A stretch of DNA of 26,929 nt from a virus. The position numbers and the translations under genes were made by a program. Location of the stretch: the IMG/VR virus record IMGVR_UViG_3300035670_001078, positions 1-26,929 of that record; one strand, given 5' to 3'. Numbering within the stretch: position 1 is the stretch's first letter; the number at the start of each line of letters is the position of its first letter. Shown here in pieces: positions 26,458 through 26,929 of this stretch. The notes beneath the pieces are model-generated. The model saw only the letters and a list, made by a program, of their open reading frames with translations. It was not told the DNA's origin and did not search any database.

Positions 26458-26929
26458 ATGGGATTTTTACAAGGCGATACAAACAACATAATATTAGATG
26501 CTGTATTAACAGATACAGGAAGAAAATTCCTATCTCAAAATAATCAAAGTTTTAAAATCTCTAAGTTTGCTCTTGGTGATGATGAAGTAGATTATGGTAT
26601 TATTCAAAAATATGGCCGAACAGTAGGAAAAGAAAAGATTGAAAAGAATACGCCAATCTTCGAAGCTCTTACAAATGGTTCCCTAGCACAAAAATATCGC
26701 TGCGTCTCGGTATCAGATCCTAATCTTGTTTTCTTGCCAACTATAGAATTAGTCGGCGGACCAAAAACAATATCAATCAATTCCGCAAATAAAATTCCTG
26801 CTAATATTCAAATACAGCAGGTTTTCAGCGATCCATTAAATGTCAGCAGCGAACTAGTTGACGCCACATATATGGTGCAGCTTAACTCTCAATTCTTGGA
26901 TATTGTTGGTGAAACCCCAGAATATACCG
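26458..26929 (+). CDS. Virion structural protein, 'LD-x-V-x-T-x-x-G-K/R' family, member 2 (3' end outside window)
   Basis: About 157 codons are present and the frame runs off the window end. The N-terminus reads GFLQGDTNNIILDAVLTDTG, then RKFLSQNNQSFKISKFALGD, then DEVDYGII and KYGRTVGKEKIEKNTPIFEA. The 'LTDTGRKFL ... KFALGDDEVDY ... GRTVGKEKIEKNTPIFEA' pattern is one I recognise as a conserved structural-protein family of large and marine myoviruses without a firm function. It aligns at its start with the 321-aa protein at 16628 (M-x-x-L, LD-x-V-hydrophobic-T, G-K/R, then a strand ending in SD or GD), so the two are probably distant paralogues. ATG 26458 has CGGAG at 26446-26450 at 7-nt spacing. 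The gene begins after a 46-nt gap with a TATA-type element and may open a new transcription unit. Confidence 0.8.
   Translation, partial: MGFLQGDTNNIILDAVLTDTGRKFLSQNNQSFKISKFALGDDEVDYGIIQKYGRTVGKEKIEKNTPIFEALTNGSLAQKYRCVSVSDPNLVFLPTIELVGGPKTISINSANKIPANIQIQQVFSDPLNVSSELVDATYMVQLNSQFLDIVGETPEYT

Noticed and set aside
1-26929. CRISPR array, tRNA genes, IS elements, integrase or defence genes
   Set aside because: No direct repeats with regular spacing, no cloverleaf-like GC-rich segments and no transposase, integrase or nuclease motifs were seen; nearly every base belongs to a structural gene.

Overview
This 26.9 kb window is an uninterrupted run of virion structural genes from a large contractile-tailed (myovirus-type) bacteriophage. 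All genes lie on the + strand, the DNA is clearly AT-rich, and almost no base is non-coding: the longest gap is 48 nt and most neighbours overlap or sit within 5 nt. No integrase, IS element, tRNA, CRISPR array or terminator hairpin was seen. Host and phage genus cannot be fixed from this segment. The protein styles (gp6/gp25-like wedge proteins, LamG-bearing baseplate proteins, and the 'LD-x-V-x-T-x-x-G-K/R' structural family) resemble large T4-like or jumbo phages of aquatic bacteria.

Layout. (1) Bases 1-500: the 3' end of a gene of unknown function. (2) 549-4874: a recognisable baseplate core in P2-like V-W-J order, made of a gp5/gpV-like spike protein without a lysozyme domain, a small 85-aa protein, a gp25/gpW-like wedge protein and a gp6/gpJ-like wedge protein. 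(3) 4879-9899: a DNRLRE-like beta protein, then a 1143-aa protein with a P2 gpI/T4 gp7-like helical region flanked by two LamG-like (concanavalin A-like) domains. (4) 9927-16625: three proteins of fibre or adhesin type, one of unknown fold, one with a LamG domain and one with Asp-box (BNR) propeller motifs. (5) 16628-26411: a virion protein of a repeated family, an 827-aa protein with several FN3-like units, a 1456-aa protein of unknown function with a coiled-coil hairpin, and a 646-aa protein with a C-terminal FN3-like region. (6) 26458-end: the start of a second member of the repeated family.

Taken together, the window appears to encode the spike, the wedge and the host-recognition shell of one tail baseplate. 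Co-translation is suggested by TAATG, ATGA and TGATG junctions. Candidate late-promoter-like TATA elements lie in the few real gaps. The most unusual points are the gpI/gp7-like protein carrying carbohydrate-binding-type modules, the dense cluster of LamG, Asp-box and FN3 modules, a shared TATATCTATAC element before two genes that lack a Shine-Dalgarno sequence, and an apparent excess of the palindrome AACGTT. No non-structural system (defence, anti-defence or metabolic) was recognised.
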